Program-made: the position numbers and the translations under genes
Source: Flavobacterium petrolei
Lineage (GTDB): Bacteria > Bacteroidota > Bacteroidia > Flavobacteriales > Flavobacteriaceae
Direction of reading: 5' to 3'
Assembly: GCF_003314435.2 (NCBI RefSeq)
Contig: NZ_QNVY02000001.1
Span: 1,240,001-1,304,000 of the forward strand
Length of the DNA stretch: 64,000 bases
The notes under the pieces: model-generated
Seen by the model: the letters and a program-made list of their open reading frames with translations, nothing else
Database searches by the model: none
Told to the model about the DNA's origin: nothing
Shown: one piece after another, positions 1 through 8,116 of the stretch
How positions within the stretch are numbered: position 1 is the stretch's first letter
How the letters are laid out: every line of letters begins with the position of its first letter

Positions 1-2
1 GA

Positions 3-95
3 ATTGATCATGACAATCCAGTGGCCTTAGACGGTTTTCTAGCGATGTATGCCAACCCGGTTGTAAATAAATTAAAATACCACGATGTTGTATAA
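3..95 (+). CDS. C-terminal end of an unidentified upstream gene (partial)
   Basis: An open frame enters from the window edge and ends at TAA 93-95, giving about 30 residues that end in KLKYHDVV. The frame overlaps the first codons of ansA (ATG at 85) by 11 bases, which is what two translationally coupled genes of one operon look like. The tail is too short for me to name the family. The frame could be chance, but the absence of stops and the coupled overlap make a real gene end more likely. Confidence 0.4.
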   Translation: MDHDNPVALDGFLAMYANPVVNKLKYHDVV

Positions 96-1113
96 AGCCA
101 AAATACTTTTAATCTATACCGGAGGAACAATCGGTATGAGAAAAGATTTTGAGACGGGAGCGCTCAAAGCTTTCAATTTTAGTAAATTATTACAGCGCAT
201 TCCAGAATTGAAACAATTAGATTGTGAAATCGAAACTATTTCTTTCGAAAATCCAATTGATTCCTCGAACATGAATCCTGAAGAATGGGCTAAAATGGCA
301 ACCATTATTGAGGATAATTACCATTCTTTTGACGGATTTGTGGTGCTTCACGGCTCAGACACGATGTCGTATTCGGCATCGGCATTGAGTTTCATGCTCG
401 AGAATTTATCGAAACCTGTAATTTTTACTGGATCTCAATTACCCATTGGAGATTTACGTACTGACGCCAAAGAAAACTTAATTACGGCCATTCAAATTGC
501 ATCTTTGCGAAACAATGATGAACCAGTTATTAGCGAAGTATGTCTTTATTTTGAATACAAATTATACCGAGGGAACAGGACTACAAAGATAAATGCGGAA
601 CATTTTAAAGCATTTACCTCTCCAAATTATCCTGAATTGGTAGAATCTGGTGTGCATTTGAAATTAAATCCAGATTTATTCCTAACTAAAAGTGAAAATG
701 TAGAATTCAAGGTTCATAAAGAATTGGACAATAATGTGGCTATCATAAAAATGTTTCCAGGGATTAGCGAAGCAGTTTTGGCAGCGATTTTTGATATTCC
801 AAATCTGAAAGGAATTGTTTTAGAAACGTATGGAGCGGGAAATGCACCCACAGAAGATTGGTTTTTAAACCTATTAAGAAAAGCAATAACTGCAGGTTTA
901 CACATTGTCAATGTTACTCAATGCTCCGGTGGAAGTGTGAGTATGGGACAATACGAGACCAGTACAGGCATGAAAGAAATTGGAGTTATTTCCGGAAAGG
1001 ATATCACAACTGAAGCTGCAATCACTAAATTAATGTATTTGTTGGGCCAAAAAATAGCTCAAAAAGACTTCAAAACTATTTTTGAAACTTCTTTGCGCGG
1101 TGAAATAGCATAA
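85..1113 (+). CDS. ansA: Type I L-asparaginase
   Basis: Hydrolyses L-asparagine to aspartate and ammonia in the cytoplasm. The 342-residue product has the usual length of the family, no signal peptide, and close agreement with E. coli AnsA throughout: YTGGTIGM at residues 11-18 carries the first catalytic Thr (Thr15), and a segment from Leu88 reads LHGSDTMSYSASALSFMLEN. The acidic residue of the second catalytic motif is Asp92. At position 91, where E. coli AnsA has the second catalytic Thr, this protein has Ser, a conservative but notable change. RGNRTTK follows in the middle of the protein. ATG 85 is chosen because homology begins immediately after it; it overlaps the end of the preceding frame, so the two are probably co-transcribed. 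tRNA-Ser follows on the same strand. Confidence 0.9.
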   Translation: MLYKAKILLIYTGGTIGMRKDFETGALKAFNFSKLLQRIPELKQLDCEIETISFENPIDSSNMNPEEWAKMATIIEDNYHSFDGFVVLHGSDTMSYSASALSFMLENLSKPVIFTGSQLPIGDLRTDAKENLITAIQIASLRNNDEPVISEVCLYFEYKLYRGNRTTKINAEHFKAFTSPNYPELVESGVHLKLNPDLFLTKSENVEFKVHKELDNNVAIIKMFPGISEAVLAAIFDIPNLKGIVLETYGAGNAPTEDWFLNLLRKAITAGLHIVNVTQCSGGSVSMGQYETSTGMKEIGVISGKDITTEAAITKLMYLLGQKIAQKDFKTIFETSLRGEIA

Positions 1114-1174
1114 TAGTTAGATTTTACTTTTCTAAATCATTTTTTTTATTGTTATTTGCAACCTCAAATAAAAT

Positions 1175-1261
1175 AGAGAGGTGTCCGAGTGGTTGAAGGA
1201 GCTAGCCTGGAAAGCTAGTATGTGGGTAACTGCATCGTGGGTTCGAATCCCATCCTCTCTG
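1175..1261 (+). tRNA. tRNA-Ser (anticodon GGA)
   Basis: An 87-nt cloverleaf. The acceptor arm AGAGAGG (1175-1181) pairs with CCTCTCT (1254-1260), with discriminator G1261. The anticodon stem CTAGC/GCTAG encloses loop CTGGAAA with anticodon GGA at 1209-1211. There is a long variable arm, as expected for a class II tRNA, and the T loop reads GTTCGAATC. CCA is not encoded. An intrinsic terminator follows directly. Confidence 0.95.
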
Positions 1262-1265
1262 CAGA

Positions 1266-1298
1266 AAAAAAATGCTTCCCAAAAGGGGAGCATTTTTT
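1266..1298 (+). terminator. Intrinsic terminator after tRNA-Ser
   Basis: A-tract, then stem ATGCT(T)CCC, loop AAAA, stem GGGGAGCAT, then a T-tract. It lies 4 bases after the tRNA. Confidence 0.85.
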
Positions 1299-1695
1299 GT
1301 TTTACAGCGTGGCAAACTTTTTTATTTGTCGGAGCTATAAAACAAAAAAGTGTCAGGCATGAAATGCCAAGCATTACTTCCTTAGTCAGACGACCTTTTT
1401 GGGATCAACACAGTCTATCCTGAGTTTTTGGGATTAAAAATCAGTGCATCTATGGCAGAATAATACATTAGGTTTCTGGAAATCATCAGTGCTAGTCCAA
1501 TATGAATCGTGAAGTAAAAAAGTTTAAGTAGCTGTGGTTTGTCATAGTTTTTAGATGTGTAGGTTTTCAGAATGATTATTTGTTGTTATTACGTATCAAA
1601 AAACCACCAAAATGGTATATTTGTGACGTTACAATGAGTAATGAAACCTGAATTGTGTTTTAACCAATCATTGAGCAATTTAAACCCAAAACAAT
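1299..1695. other. Intergenic region, no gene found
   Basis: About 400 bases between the tRNA-Ser terminator and the PorT-like gene. I see no credible coding frame: the ORFs over the tRNA run through it in both directions and are shadows. It contains a 13-base hairpin GGCATGAAATGCC at 1356-1368, which recurs exactly at 29658-29670, and a -7-like TATATTTG at 1616-1623. Confidence 0.6.
1616..1623 (+). promoter_or_regulatory. -7 promoter element for the PorT-like gene
   Basis: TATATTTG fits the Bacteroidota -7 consensus TAnnTTTG and would give a leader of about 65 nt. No convincing -33 TTTG is found at the expected distance. Confidence 0.4.
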
Positions 1696-2397
1696 ATGCG
1701 AATTTTTCTTAGTTGTTTTCTTCTTTTATCAGTTTTGAATGTTTTTTCTCAAGAAAATACAGCTACTAAAGACTCGGTCTTCGTGAAAGTGGATTCTTTA
1801 TATCGAGAAGATCAGTTTTATTTTGCAGTCACGTATAACACACTTACCAGCAAGCCTGCAGGTTTCTCGCAAAGTAAATTTTCTTCAGGATTCTCGGCGG
1901 GTTTTTTGAGAGATATGCCCATCAACAAGAACCGAAGAGTCGCTATTGCTACTGGTGTTGGTTTTACTTATAATAATTACAATCAGAATCTGGCGATTTC
2001 TTCTACCGCCGAAACACCGGTTTACACCATTATTGATTCAGATACCCAGTATACTAAAAATAAATTTTCGCTACTCTCCGTGGATGTTCCGCTTGAATTC
2101 AGATGGAGAACTTCTACCTATCAAAGCCACAAGTTCTGGCGCATTTACACCGGAATAAAATTCAGTTATTTGTTGTATGATAAATCTATTTTTGAGGGTA
2201 GCACCGGCAAAGTAGTACTAACCGGAAACAAAGATTTGAATAAATTTCAGTATGGTGCGTACATTTCATCAGGATATAATACAATCAATTTATATGCATA
2301 TTATGGTTTGAACCCGTTGTTTGAATCAGCAAAAGTCGATGGTGAATCCGTTGATATGAAATCACTGAATTTTGGAATTATATTCTATATTTTATAA
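1696..2397 (+). CDS. PorT-like outer-membrane beta-barrel protein
   Basis: A 233-residue protein with an N-terminal signal peptide (residues 1-18, ending VFS before QENTA). The remainder is rich in alternating aromatic and polar strands typical of a small outer-membrane barrel: GFSAGFLRDMPI, IYTGIKFSYLLY, and the C-terminus LNFGIIFYIL ends in alternating hydrophobics. This matches PorT-family proteins; PorT itself works in type IX secretion in this phylum, but the family contains many paralogues, so I do not assign the secretion role here. The stop abuts a convergent membrane-protein gene with a few bases of overlap, so the two transcription units run into each other. Confidence 0.7.
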   Translation: MRIFLSCFLLLSVLNVFSQENTATKDSVFVKVDSLYREDQFYFAVTYNTLTSKPAGFSQSKFSSGFSAGFLRDMPINKNRRVAIATGVGFTYNNYNQNLAISSTAETPVYTIIDSDTQYTKNKFSLLSVDVPLEFRWRTSTYQSHKFWRIYTGIKFSYLLYDKSIFEGSTGKVVLTGNKDLNKFQYGAYISSGYNTINLYAYYGLNPLFESAKVDGESVDMKSLNFGIIFYIL

Positions 2398-2997
2398 CCA
2401 TAAAACCAACAAAAGTAACTGAGGGATTGCGCCTAACATAAAGCCAATAATCAGTTCTTTATTAGTGTGTGCGTTCATTTCCAGACGGGACGAAGCTACA
2501 ATTCCGTTAAGGAGAATCAACATTGCAATCGTAAAAGTACTCTGAATTTGGAGGTGCATGCTTAAGCCAATTGTAAAGACGGTCAAGGAACTCATACCAA
2601 TCATGTGAAGGCTCGCTTTTATGTTTCCAAACAATAATATCAGCGCTAAGAGGCTACTCAAAAGTCCACCCAACAAGAAAAAATGCAATTCTGGATAACG
2701 ATCAATGGTTATGTTATTTCGCACTAACAAGATAATTAAAAAGCAATGCAGTAGTAACGGAATTTTACGCTGTGATACTTTAGATAGCATAATCGAATCA
2801 ACATTTCCTATAGCTTGCAAAAGAAGGAAAGCCAGGACAGGAATAAATACTGTTACAATTATAACTTGAAAAAAAACAAGTAGTTTCTCTTGCGTCACAA
2901 ATGCAGTTCCATTCAAAAAAAGATAGAACAACGTGGCCATCGCCGGTATGAAAATCGGATGGAAAACGTAAGAGAAAAAGGGAAGAATTTTTTTCAA
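2392..2997 (-). CDS. Multi-pass inner-membrane protein of unknown function
   Basis: 201 residues, strongly hydrophobic, with about six predicted membrane segments separated by short polar turns. The N-terminus MKKILPFFSYVFHPIFIPAM resembles conserved flavobacterial membrane proteins sometimes grouped with PAP2-type phosphatases, but I cannot see the KX6RP, PSGH and SRX5HX3D motifs of that family, so I leave the function open. The gene is convergent with the PorT-like gene and divergent from murF-alr, and appears to be transcribed alone. Confidence 0.6.
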   Translation of the reverse strand: MKKILPFFSYVFHPIFIPAMATLFYLFLNGTAFVTQEKLLVFFQVIIVTVFIPVLAFLLLQAIGNVDSIMLSKVSQRKIPLLLHCFLIILLVRNNITIDRYPELHFFLLGGLLSSLLALILLFGNIKASLHMIGMSSLTVFTIGLSMHLQIQSTFTIAMLILLNGIVASSRLEMNAHTNKELIIGFMLGAIPQLLLLVLWL

Positions 2998-3218
2998 GAG
3001 TTATTTTTTTCAAAAACAAATATAAGCAATCTGTGAAAAACAGTACTGCATAATCTGGTTGTTTCTGTATGATTTATAAACGGGAATGCTCATAATTATA
3101 GTATATCGAGGTTCTCGTTTTGAAAAGAAGTGGTATTTTTGGAGAAGTATTAGAGCAAAAAGAACGGCAATACATATATTTCCCAGAAAAGAAATTCACC
3201 TCAATCTCTTTTAATTCC

Positions 3219-5660
3219 ATGAGTCAAAAAATCCTAAATAGCCTTCAAAGAATCATCGCAAAATATATTGGCAGCCCGGAAAGAACAAATTTAGACAGTG
3301 TTTCCATAGACAGTCGTTCATTGCAAAACGGACCTCAAACAGTTTTCTTTGCATTGGTTGGTGTTCATAGTGATGCACATCTTTACATCAAAGATTTAAT
3401 TGCAAATGGCGTTCAAAATTTTGTAGTCACCCATATTCCGGATGATTGTAAGGAGAAAGCGAATTTTTATGTTGTTGAAAATACACTTACAGCCTTACAA
3501 CAATTTGCCTCCAATTACCGCAGTCTTTTTGAGTTCCCTATTATCGGGCTGACCGGCAGTAACGGTAAAACGATTGTAAAGGAATGGCTCAACTTTTTAT
3601 TGAGTCCTGATTATAACGTTATCCGAAGTCCAAAGAGTTATAACTCTCAAATTGGTGTTCCGCTGTCCGTAATTGCGATTAATGAAAAACACAATTTAGG
3701 GATTTTTGAAGCGGGTATTTCCACGCGTTCTGAAATGGATAAATTAGAGCAGATTATCAAGCCGACTATTGGAATTCTTACGAATATTGGAACTGCACAC
3801 GATGAAGGGTTTGCAAGCACAGAAGAAAAAATTATCGAAAAATTAAAACTTTTTGAGCACGCTGAGGTTTTAATTTATCATAAAAATAAAAGTATAGATG
3901 CTCTTATCAATCCGGAAATCAATTCGTTTTCGTGGAGTTTCAATGATAAAAGTGCATCTGTTTTTGTTTCCAAAAAAAGCGTTTTAGACAAGACTGTTTT
4001 GAATATTGAATTCGGGAAGAACCATTTTGAGATTAAAATACCGTTTCAAGACGAGGCTTCGGTCGAAAATGCCATCTCCTGTTTGATGGTTTTGTTGTAT
4101 TTTGAATACGATGCAGCCACCATTCAAAACCGAATGGAATTGTTGTATCCGGTAGAAATGCGCTTGAAAGTCAAAAACGGAATCAATAATTGCAGTATTA
4201 TTGATGACAGTTACAGCTCGGACTTTCAGTCGTTGAAAATTGCATTGGATTTTCTCGAAAGTCAAAAGCAATACAAGAAGAAAACGGTGATTTTGTCTGA
4301 TATTTTCCAAAGTGGTTTGGCTACTGAGGCGCTTTACGCTAAAGTTTCCGAGTTGATTATTTCCAATAAAATTGACCGTGTTATTGGTATTGGAGAAACC
4401 ATTTCGGTATTCGAAAATGAATTCGATAATTGTGTCACTTTCAAAAATACAGCAGCATTTGTAGCTGATTTTGAAAACATGGATTTTGGTAATGAAACCA
4501 TTTTGATAAAAGGAGCCCGATCCTTCCAGTTTGAAGAAATTGTGTATTTGTTAGAAGAGAAAACACATGAGACGGTTTTGGAAATCAACCTGAATGCAAT
4601 CAGTTACAACTTGAATTTTTTTAAATCAAAGCTGAAGCCAAAAGTGAAAATTATGGTGATGGTAAAAGCATTTGGTTATGGAAATGGTGGGCTCGAAATA
4701 GCGAAATTATTAGAATATCATAAGGTTGATTATTTAGGTGTGGCTTTTGCCGATGAAGGTATTTCATTAAAAAACGGAGGTATTCAGGTACCTATTATGG
4801 TGCTAAATCCTGAGAATACAAGTTTTTCGGCCATTATTCAACATCAATTAGAACCTGAAATTTACTGCTTGAAAGGACTGTATGCATTTTTGAAAATAGC
4901 GAAACAGAAAAATTTAGAATACTTTCCAATTCATATTAAACTAGATACGGGAATGCACCGATTGGGTTTTGAGGAAAACACGATTGATGAACTGATAGCC
5001 GCGCTGAAAGGAAATACAACTATACAAATAAAAAGTATTTTGTCACACATGGCCACCAGTGATGATCTTGAACATATGGATTTTGCTCATGCTCAAATTG
5101 CTTTATTCGAAAAGTTATCGTCTAAATTGATGTCTGAGTTGCAAATAAATCCGTTACGACACATCTTAAATACGTCTGGAATCAGTAATTTCCCAGATTC
5201 ACAATACGATATGGTCCGATTGGGAATTGGATTGTACGGCGTTTCAAATGATGCCGAAGAACAAAAACAACTTGAAAATGTGGGTTCGCTGAAATCAGTG
5301 ATTTCGCAAATAAGAGCGATTGGTCCTGGAGAAAGTGTGGGTTACGGCCGCCGTTTTGTAGCCGAAAAACCAACAAAAATTGCCACTATTCCAATTGGCT
5401 ATGCCGATGGAATTTCCAGAGGTTGGGGAAATGGTTTAGGATTTGTGATGATAAAAGGCACAAAGGCTTATATAGTTGGCAGTATTTGCATGGACATGCT
5501 CATGGTTGATGTCACTGGAATCGAATGTAAAGAGGGCGATTCAATACTTATTTTTGGGGAAAACCCAACGGTATCTTTTATCGCCGAAAAATTAAATACA
5601 ATTCCCTACGAAATCCTTACTAGTGTTTCTCAGCGTGTAAAACGGGTCTTTTATCGATAA
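3219..5660 (+). CDS. murF: Bifunctional MurF / alanine racemase fusion
   Basis: Two consecutive steps of peptidoglycan precursor supply in one chain of 813 residues. The N-terminal part is UDP-MurNAc-tripeptide:D-Ala-D-Ala ligase, with ATP-binding loop GLTGSNGKT at about residues 110-118. From about residue 450 it is an alanine racemase that makes the D-Ala, with the PLP lysine at about 483 in VMVKAFGYG, then YDMVRLGIGLYGV and the GYADG segment containing the downstream active-site region. The same frame is open from TTG 3120, but MurF homology starts just after ATG 3219 (MSQKILNSL) and the extra 33 residues look like translated leader, so I choose 3219. The fused form is common in Bacteroidota. 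It precedes mscL on the same strand. Confidence 0.9.
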   Translation: MSQKILNSLQRIIAKYIGSPERTNLDSVSIDSRSLQNGPQTVFFALVGVHSDAHLYIKDLIANGVQNFVVTHIPDDCKEKANFYVVENTLTALQQFASNYRSLFEFPIIGLTGSNGKTIVKEWLNFLLSPDYNVIRSPKSYNSQIGVPLSVIAINEKHNLGIFEAGISTRSEMDKLEQIIKPTIGILTNIGTAHDEGFASTEEKIIEKLKLFEHAEVLIYHKNKSIDALINPEINSFSWSFNDKSASVFVSKKSVLDKTVLNIEFGKNHFEIKIPFQDEASVENAISCLMVLLYFEYDAATIQNRMELLYPVEMRLKVKNGINNCSIIDDSYSSDFQSLKIALDFLESQKQYKKKTVILSDIFQSGLATEALYAKVSELIISNKIDRVIGIGETISVFENEFDNCVTFKNTAAFVADFENMDFGNETILIKGARSFQFEEIVYLLEEKTHETVLEINLNAISYNLNFFKSKLKPKVKIMVMVKAFGYGNGGLEIAKLLEYHKVDYLGVAFADEGISLKNGGIQVPIMVLNPENTSFSAIIQHQLEPEIYCLKGLYAFLKIAKQKNLEYFPIHIKLDTGMHRLGFEENTIDELIAALKGNTTIQIKSILSHMATSDDLEHMDFAHAQIALFEKLSSKLMSELQINPLRHILNTSGISNFPDSQYDMVRLGIGLYGVSNDAEEQKQLENVGSLKSVISQIRAIGPGESVGYGRRFVAEKPTKIATIPIGYADGISRGWGNGLGFVMIKGTKAYIVGSICMDMLMVDVTGIECKEGDSILIFGENPTVSFIAEKLNTIPYEILTSVSQRVKRVFYR

Positions 5661-5746
5661 AACTTGGTTTTTTATGTTAAATATTAAAAGTATGTTAAAA
5701 TTTTATTATTTTCGTTTTCTAATGTTTAACAATTTAAAAAAAAATT

Positions 5747-6163
5747 ATGGGATTTTTCGGTGATTTTAAGGCTTCTTTAATGAAAGGAGATGTATTGAGT
5801 TTAGCTACTGCAGTTGTAATTGGTGGTGCTTTTGGTAAAATAGTGGGTTCAGCAGTGGATGATGTAATTATGCCAATCGTCGGATTACTTACTGGTGGGA
5901 TTGATTTCACGCAAAAATTCGTAACACTCGATGGTAATAGTTATGCTGACTTAGCTGCTGCTAAAGCTGCAGGAGCTGCGGTGATAACTTATGGAAATTT
6001 GGTGCAAGCTATTATTAACTTCGTTATTATCGCTTTCTTTATTTTTGTGGTTTTAAGAGCTGCTGAAAAAGCTAAGAAAAAAGAAGAAGTTGTTGTGGCT
6101 GCTCCAGCTGGACCAACACAAGAAGAATTATTGACTCAGATCAGAGATTTATTGAAAAAATAA
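5747..6163 (+). CDS. mscL: Large-conductance mechanosensitive channel MscL
   Basis: A 138-residue inner-membrane channel that opens under membrane tension to release solutes on osmotic downshock. The N-terminus [20 protein letters not shown] matches the amphipathic helix and start of TM1; [20 protein letters not shown] is the pore-lining helix with small residues. A periplasmic loop follows, then TM2 ([17 protein letters not shown]) and a charged cytoplasmic helix, KAKKKEEVV, ending in [11 protein letters not shown]. Length and order are those of the family. It lies 86 bases after murF-alr and is followed by an intrinsic terminator. Confidence 0.95.
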   Translation: MGFFGDFKASLMKGDVLSLATAVVIGGAFGKIVGSAVDDVIMPIVGLLTGGIDFTQKFVTLDGNSYADLAAAKAAGAAVITYGNLVQAIINFVIIAFFIFVVLRAAEKAKKKEEVVVAAPAGPTQEELLTQIRDLLKK

Positions 6164-6189
6164 TTTCCGCTACATTATATATTCTTACT

Positions 6190-6218
6190 AAACCGCTTCA
6201 TAACCGAAGCGGTTTTTC
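6190..6218 (+). terminator. Intrinsic terminator after mscL
   Basis: Stem AAACCGCTTC, short loop, stem GAAGCGGTTT, then TTCTT. It is 27 bases after the mscL stop. Confidence 0.85.
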
Positions 6219-6526
6219 TTTAAAAGTTTGTCTAAAACAGTATCGGCTTTTTTACCATCAAGAAATTAAGTTACATTATAAAGCACTTTAAAACTTAATC
6301 TTCTTAATTTCGTAATGGTTAAAAAATTATATAGAACGTTATTTCACAAGCTTTGCTATTCAAAAAGAAAACAAGTATTTAAAACAATTTTACGTTCTTT
6401 TTTCGTGTTTTTTATTTAAGTGTTATAAATTTAACATTTTGTTATTTTTTGTGAGGTCACTTGTTTTGATTTTAATATTACTTACTTTTGTACTTCAAAT
6501 TTAATATTCAATAATATAAATATAAG
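6219..6526. other. AT-rich intergenic region upstream of asd
   Basis: About 300 bases without a credible ORF. The only structure I can support is the asd promoter at its right end. Confidence 0.6.
6460..6490 (+). promoter_or_regulatory. Candidate asd promoter
   Basis: CTTG at 6460-6463, 19 bases, then TACTTTTG at 6483-6490, which fits the Bacteroidota pattern (-33 TTTG, -7 TAnnTTTG). It predicts a leader of roughly 30 nt before ATG 6527. Confidence 0.55.
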
Positions 6527-7516
6527 ATGAGAATAGCAGTTGTAGGTGCTACCGGAATGGTTGGCGAAGTAATGTTGAAAGTTTTAGCAGAAAGAAATTT
6601 CCCTGTAACAGAATTAATTCCGGTTGCTTCTGAGCGATCAGTGGGTAAAGAAATTGAATACAAGGGCAAAAAATATAAAGTAGTGGGTATGCAAACGGCA
6701 GTAGATATGAAAGCGGATATTGCTTTGTTCTCTGCAGGTGGCGACACTTCATTGGAGTGGGCTCCAAAATTTGCGGCAGCAGGAACAACTGTTATCGATA
6801 ATTCATCGGCTTGGAGAATGGATCCGACCAAAAAATTAATCGTTCCGGAAATCAATGCAGCTGAATTGACTGCAGCAGATAAAATCATTGCAAATCCTAA
6901 CTGTTCTACAATACAAATGGTATTGGTCTTGGCTCCTTTGCACAAAAAATACAACATCAAACGTGTGATTGTTTCTACCTACCAATCCATCACTGGAACT
7001 GGCGTAAAAGCAGTGCAGCAATTGGAAAATGAATACGCAGGTGTTCAAGGTGAAATGGCGTATAAATACCCAATTCACAGAAATGCGATTCCTCAATGTG
7101 ATTCATTCGAAGAAAACGGGTACACTAAAGAAGAGATGAAACTAGTTCGTGAAACTCAAAAAATTCTTGATGACAGAACGATTGCCGTTACAGCAACTGC
7201 GGTTCGTGTGCCAATTGTAGGCGGACACAGTGAAGCGGTAAACGTAGAATTCTCGAATGATTTTGATGTAAATGAAGTACGCAATATTTTGCATCATACC
7301 GACGGCGTAGTGGTTCAGGACAATAATGATACATATACATACCCAATGCCAATGTATGCACAAGGAAAAGATGACGTTTTTGTAGGTAGAATTCGTCGTG
7401 ACGAAAGCCAGGAAAATACATTGAATATGTGGATTGTTGCAGACAACTTGAGAAAAGGAGCTGCTACAAATACAATTCAAATTGCTGAATATTTGATTGC
7501 AGCTAAATTGGTGTAA
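6527..7516 (+). CDS. asd: Aspartate-semialdehyde dehydrogenase
   Basis: Reduces aspartyl phosphate to aspartate semialdehyde with NADPH, the branch step to lysine/diaminopimelate, threonine and methionine. The 329-residue protein starts with the nucleotide-binding motif VVGATGMVGEVML (residues 4-16), has the active-site Cys126 in NPNCSTIQ, and the conserved VRVPIVGGHSEAVNVE segment near the substrate-binding His. Length is normal for the family. It stands alone between two intrinsic terminators with its own promoter, so it is probably monocistronic. Confidence 0.95.
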   Translation: MRIAVVGATGMVGEVMLKVLAERNFPVTELIPVASERSVGKEIEYKGKKYKVVGMQTAVDMKADIALFSAGGDTSLEWAPKFAAAGTTVIDNSSAWRMDPTKKLIVPEINAAELTAADKIIANPNCSTIQMVLVLAPLHKKYNIKRVIVSTYQSITGTGVKAVQQLENEYAGVQGEMAYKYPIHRNAIPQCDSFEENGYTKEEMKLVRETQKILDDRTIAVTATAVRVPIVGGHSEAVNVEFSNDFDVNEVRNILHHTDGVVVQDNNDTYTYPMPMYAQGKDDVFVGRIRRDESQENTLNMWIVADNLRKGAATNTIQIAEYLIAAKLV

Positions 7517-7535
7517 ATCAAATTTTGTTTTAAAA

Positions 7536-7590
7536 GAAAACCATTTGTTTCGCAAAAATATATTTTGTGAAACAAATGGTTTTCTTTTTT
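7536..7590 (+). terminator. Long intrinsic terminator after asd
   Basis: A perfect 16-base inverted repeat, GAAAACCATTTGTTTC (7536-7551) and its complement (7569-7584), followed by TTTTTT. The loop CAAAAATATATTTTG is itself self-complementary, so the whole forms one long hairpin. Confidence 0.9.
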
Positions 7591-7601
7591 GCTGTTTTTG
7601 T

Positions 7602-7609
7602 TACCTTTG
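7602..7609 (+). promoter_or_regulatory. -7 element immediately upstream of a start codon
   Basis: TACCTTTG (TAnnTTTG) ends only 6 bases before ATG 7616. Transcription would begin at or next to the start codon, giving a leaderless mRNA. A -33 element is not clear. Confidence 0.4.
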
Positions 7610-7615
7610 GTTCGA

Positions 7616-7969
7616 ATGAAAAAGAATAAACTCATAGTAAGTCTTTCTCTGATTGTTACAGTATTGTTTTCAATGCTGTTCCAGTCATTTCATACCTATG
7701 AGCATTTGGAAAAACAGCTTTCCCAAAAGCAGTGCCACCACAAATACAATGTTACCGGTACGGAGATAACGCATCAACACCACAAATTTGACCATTGTTA
7801 TGTTTGTGAATTCGCTTTTGGTAGTTATATTACTCCAAAAGATTTCTCCTATCAATTGTACTCCAATAATGTAGAAATCCCTTATTTTTTTACTGCAGCG
7901 GAAACAGTTATTTCGTTCTCCGGCAGTTTGTATTCCCTCCGAGGTCCACCAGTAAATAGTCTAAGCTGA
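7616..7969 (+). CDS. Small His/Cys-rich membrane-anchored protein upstream of a TonB receptor
   Basis: 117 residues. An N-terminal hydrophobic segment (SLSLIVTVLFSMLFQSF) is a signal anchor or signal peptide, and the following region is packed with possible metal ligands: CHHKYN, HQHHKFDHCYVC. The C-terminus SLRGPPVNSL recalls the RGPP/RAPP ending of DUF2946-type proteins, many of which lie in copper or zinc loci. The frame is also open from TTG 7589, but those codons overlap the terminator hairpin and the promoter element, so ATG 7616 is preferred. It lies directly before a TonB-dependent receptor, suggesting a joint role in metal handling. This is inference from composition and context only. 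Confidence 0.6.
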   Translation: MKKNKLIVSLSLIVTVLFSMLFQSFHTYEHLEKQLSQKQCHHKYNVTGTEITHQHHKFDHCYVCEFAFGSYITPKDFSYQLYSNNVEIPYFFTAAETVISFSGSLYSLRGPPVNSLS

Positions 7970-8116
7970 ATTTATTTCAGCTTCTGTTGAATTTATTTTC
8001 CATGCAACTTCATTAATTTGATTTTGTTGGAATAATTTTTATTTACTAAATAATTCCAGCCACGGCTCCCTCTCCTTTGGAGAAAGCAGACAGCAGGAAT
8101 ACTACAATCATTTTCA

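Noticed and set aside
1132..1423. ORFs on both strands over the tRNA-Ser (80 aa each)
   Set aside because: They translate the tRNA and its terminator; the minus-strand frame contains the typical REDGIRTHDAVTH shadow of a tRNA-Ser. Not genes.
3120..3218. N-terminal extension of MurF-Alr from TTG 3120
   Set aside because: Homology begins after ATG 3219 and the additional 33 residues show no MurF similarity.
7970..8116. Riboswitch before the TonB receptor gene
   Set aside because: I looked for TPP or cobalamin-type conserved boxes in the 147-base gap and found none; CCCTCTCCTTTGGAG is only a degenerate copy of a common intergenic palindrome.
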